A stretch of DNA of 64,000 nucleotides from Nematopogon swammerdamellus. Taxonomy: Eukaryota; Arthropoda; Insecta; Lepidoptera; Adelidae. The DNA is taken from assembly GCA_946902875.1 (NCBI GenBank), contig OX336348.1:14843741-14907740 (forward strand), given 5' to 3'. The notes beneath the pieces are model-generated. The model was not told the origin of the DNA and ran no database searches. It worked only from the letters and a program-made list of their open reading frames with translations. A program made the position numbers and the translations under genes. This document shows, piece after piece, positions 63,896 through 64,000 of the stretch. Position 1 is the first letter of the stretch; every line of letters starts with the position of its first letter.

Positions 63896-64000
63896 AATCT
63901 GGAGCAAAAAAACTTTAATTAAATTAATTCTAAATTTTTTATAAGTAGTTACAAGCCATACTATGGAATAAATATGTCATAAAACTTTGTAAAATAATAT

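Overview
The window is animal nuclear DNA, most probably from a moth or butterfly. It has GT-AG introns, tRNA-headed SINEs, Jockey, RTE and RLE-type non-LTR retrotransposons, Ty3/gypsy LTR elements, hAT and mariner-type elements, a Helitron helicase remnant and abundant foldback or satellite-like DNA. The species call rests on repeat sequences that look lepidopteran to me and was not checked by search. No bacterial-style gene organisation, CRISPR array or rRNA is present.

Layout. 1-3.7 kb: two head-to-tail copies, on the minus strand, of a non-LTR retrotransposon with a restriction-like endonuclease. The downstream copy has an uninterrupted RT-endonuclease frame that runs off the left edge. 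At the junction lies a near-complete hammerhead ribozyme fold. 4.3-7.6 kb: first member (A1) of a repeat family built from a 1-kb palindrome, 68-bp tandem repeats and a pentanucleotide satellite. 7.6-16.7 kb: RTE fragment, then a Jockey-type RT split by a 451-bp TA-duplicating MITE, with a 6.1-kb Ty3/gypsy-like element inserted in the Jockey 3' UTR. 18.7-31.9 kb: three nested copies of the A1 family. 34.2-35.8 kb: a 1.7-kb hAT derivative. 35.9-49.9 kb: a decayed LTR retrotransposon resembling the CsRn1 clade, holding another A1-family copy and a 3.3-kb foldback satellite. 50.7-54.3 kb: two hAT-like elements. 54.7-58.8 kb: a short repeat expanded by a Helitron helicase remnant and a 130-bp tandem array. 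59.8-60.8 kb: an inverted SINE pair. 62.3-63.9 kb: a MITE and a decayed gene whose product looks transposon-encoded.

Host gene. Four minus-strand exons (50687-50638, 50168-50039, 33935-33750, 17815-17570) give phase-consistent GT-AG joins and encode about 203 residues starting with a Myb/SANT-like (zeste-type) DNA-binding domain. Exons 1-3 are well supported and exon 4 is tentative. If correct, most of the mobile DNA between 18 and 50 kb sits in two introns of about 16 kb each.

Most interesting points: the hammerhead at a tandem RLE-retrotransposon junction; the A1 family, whose five copies all sit in A6/T6 runs in a fixed orientation and insert into each other; the foldback satellite with a three-monomer higher-order period; and a SINE tail that became coding sequence inside a gag frame.
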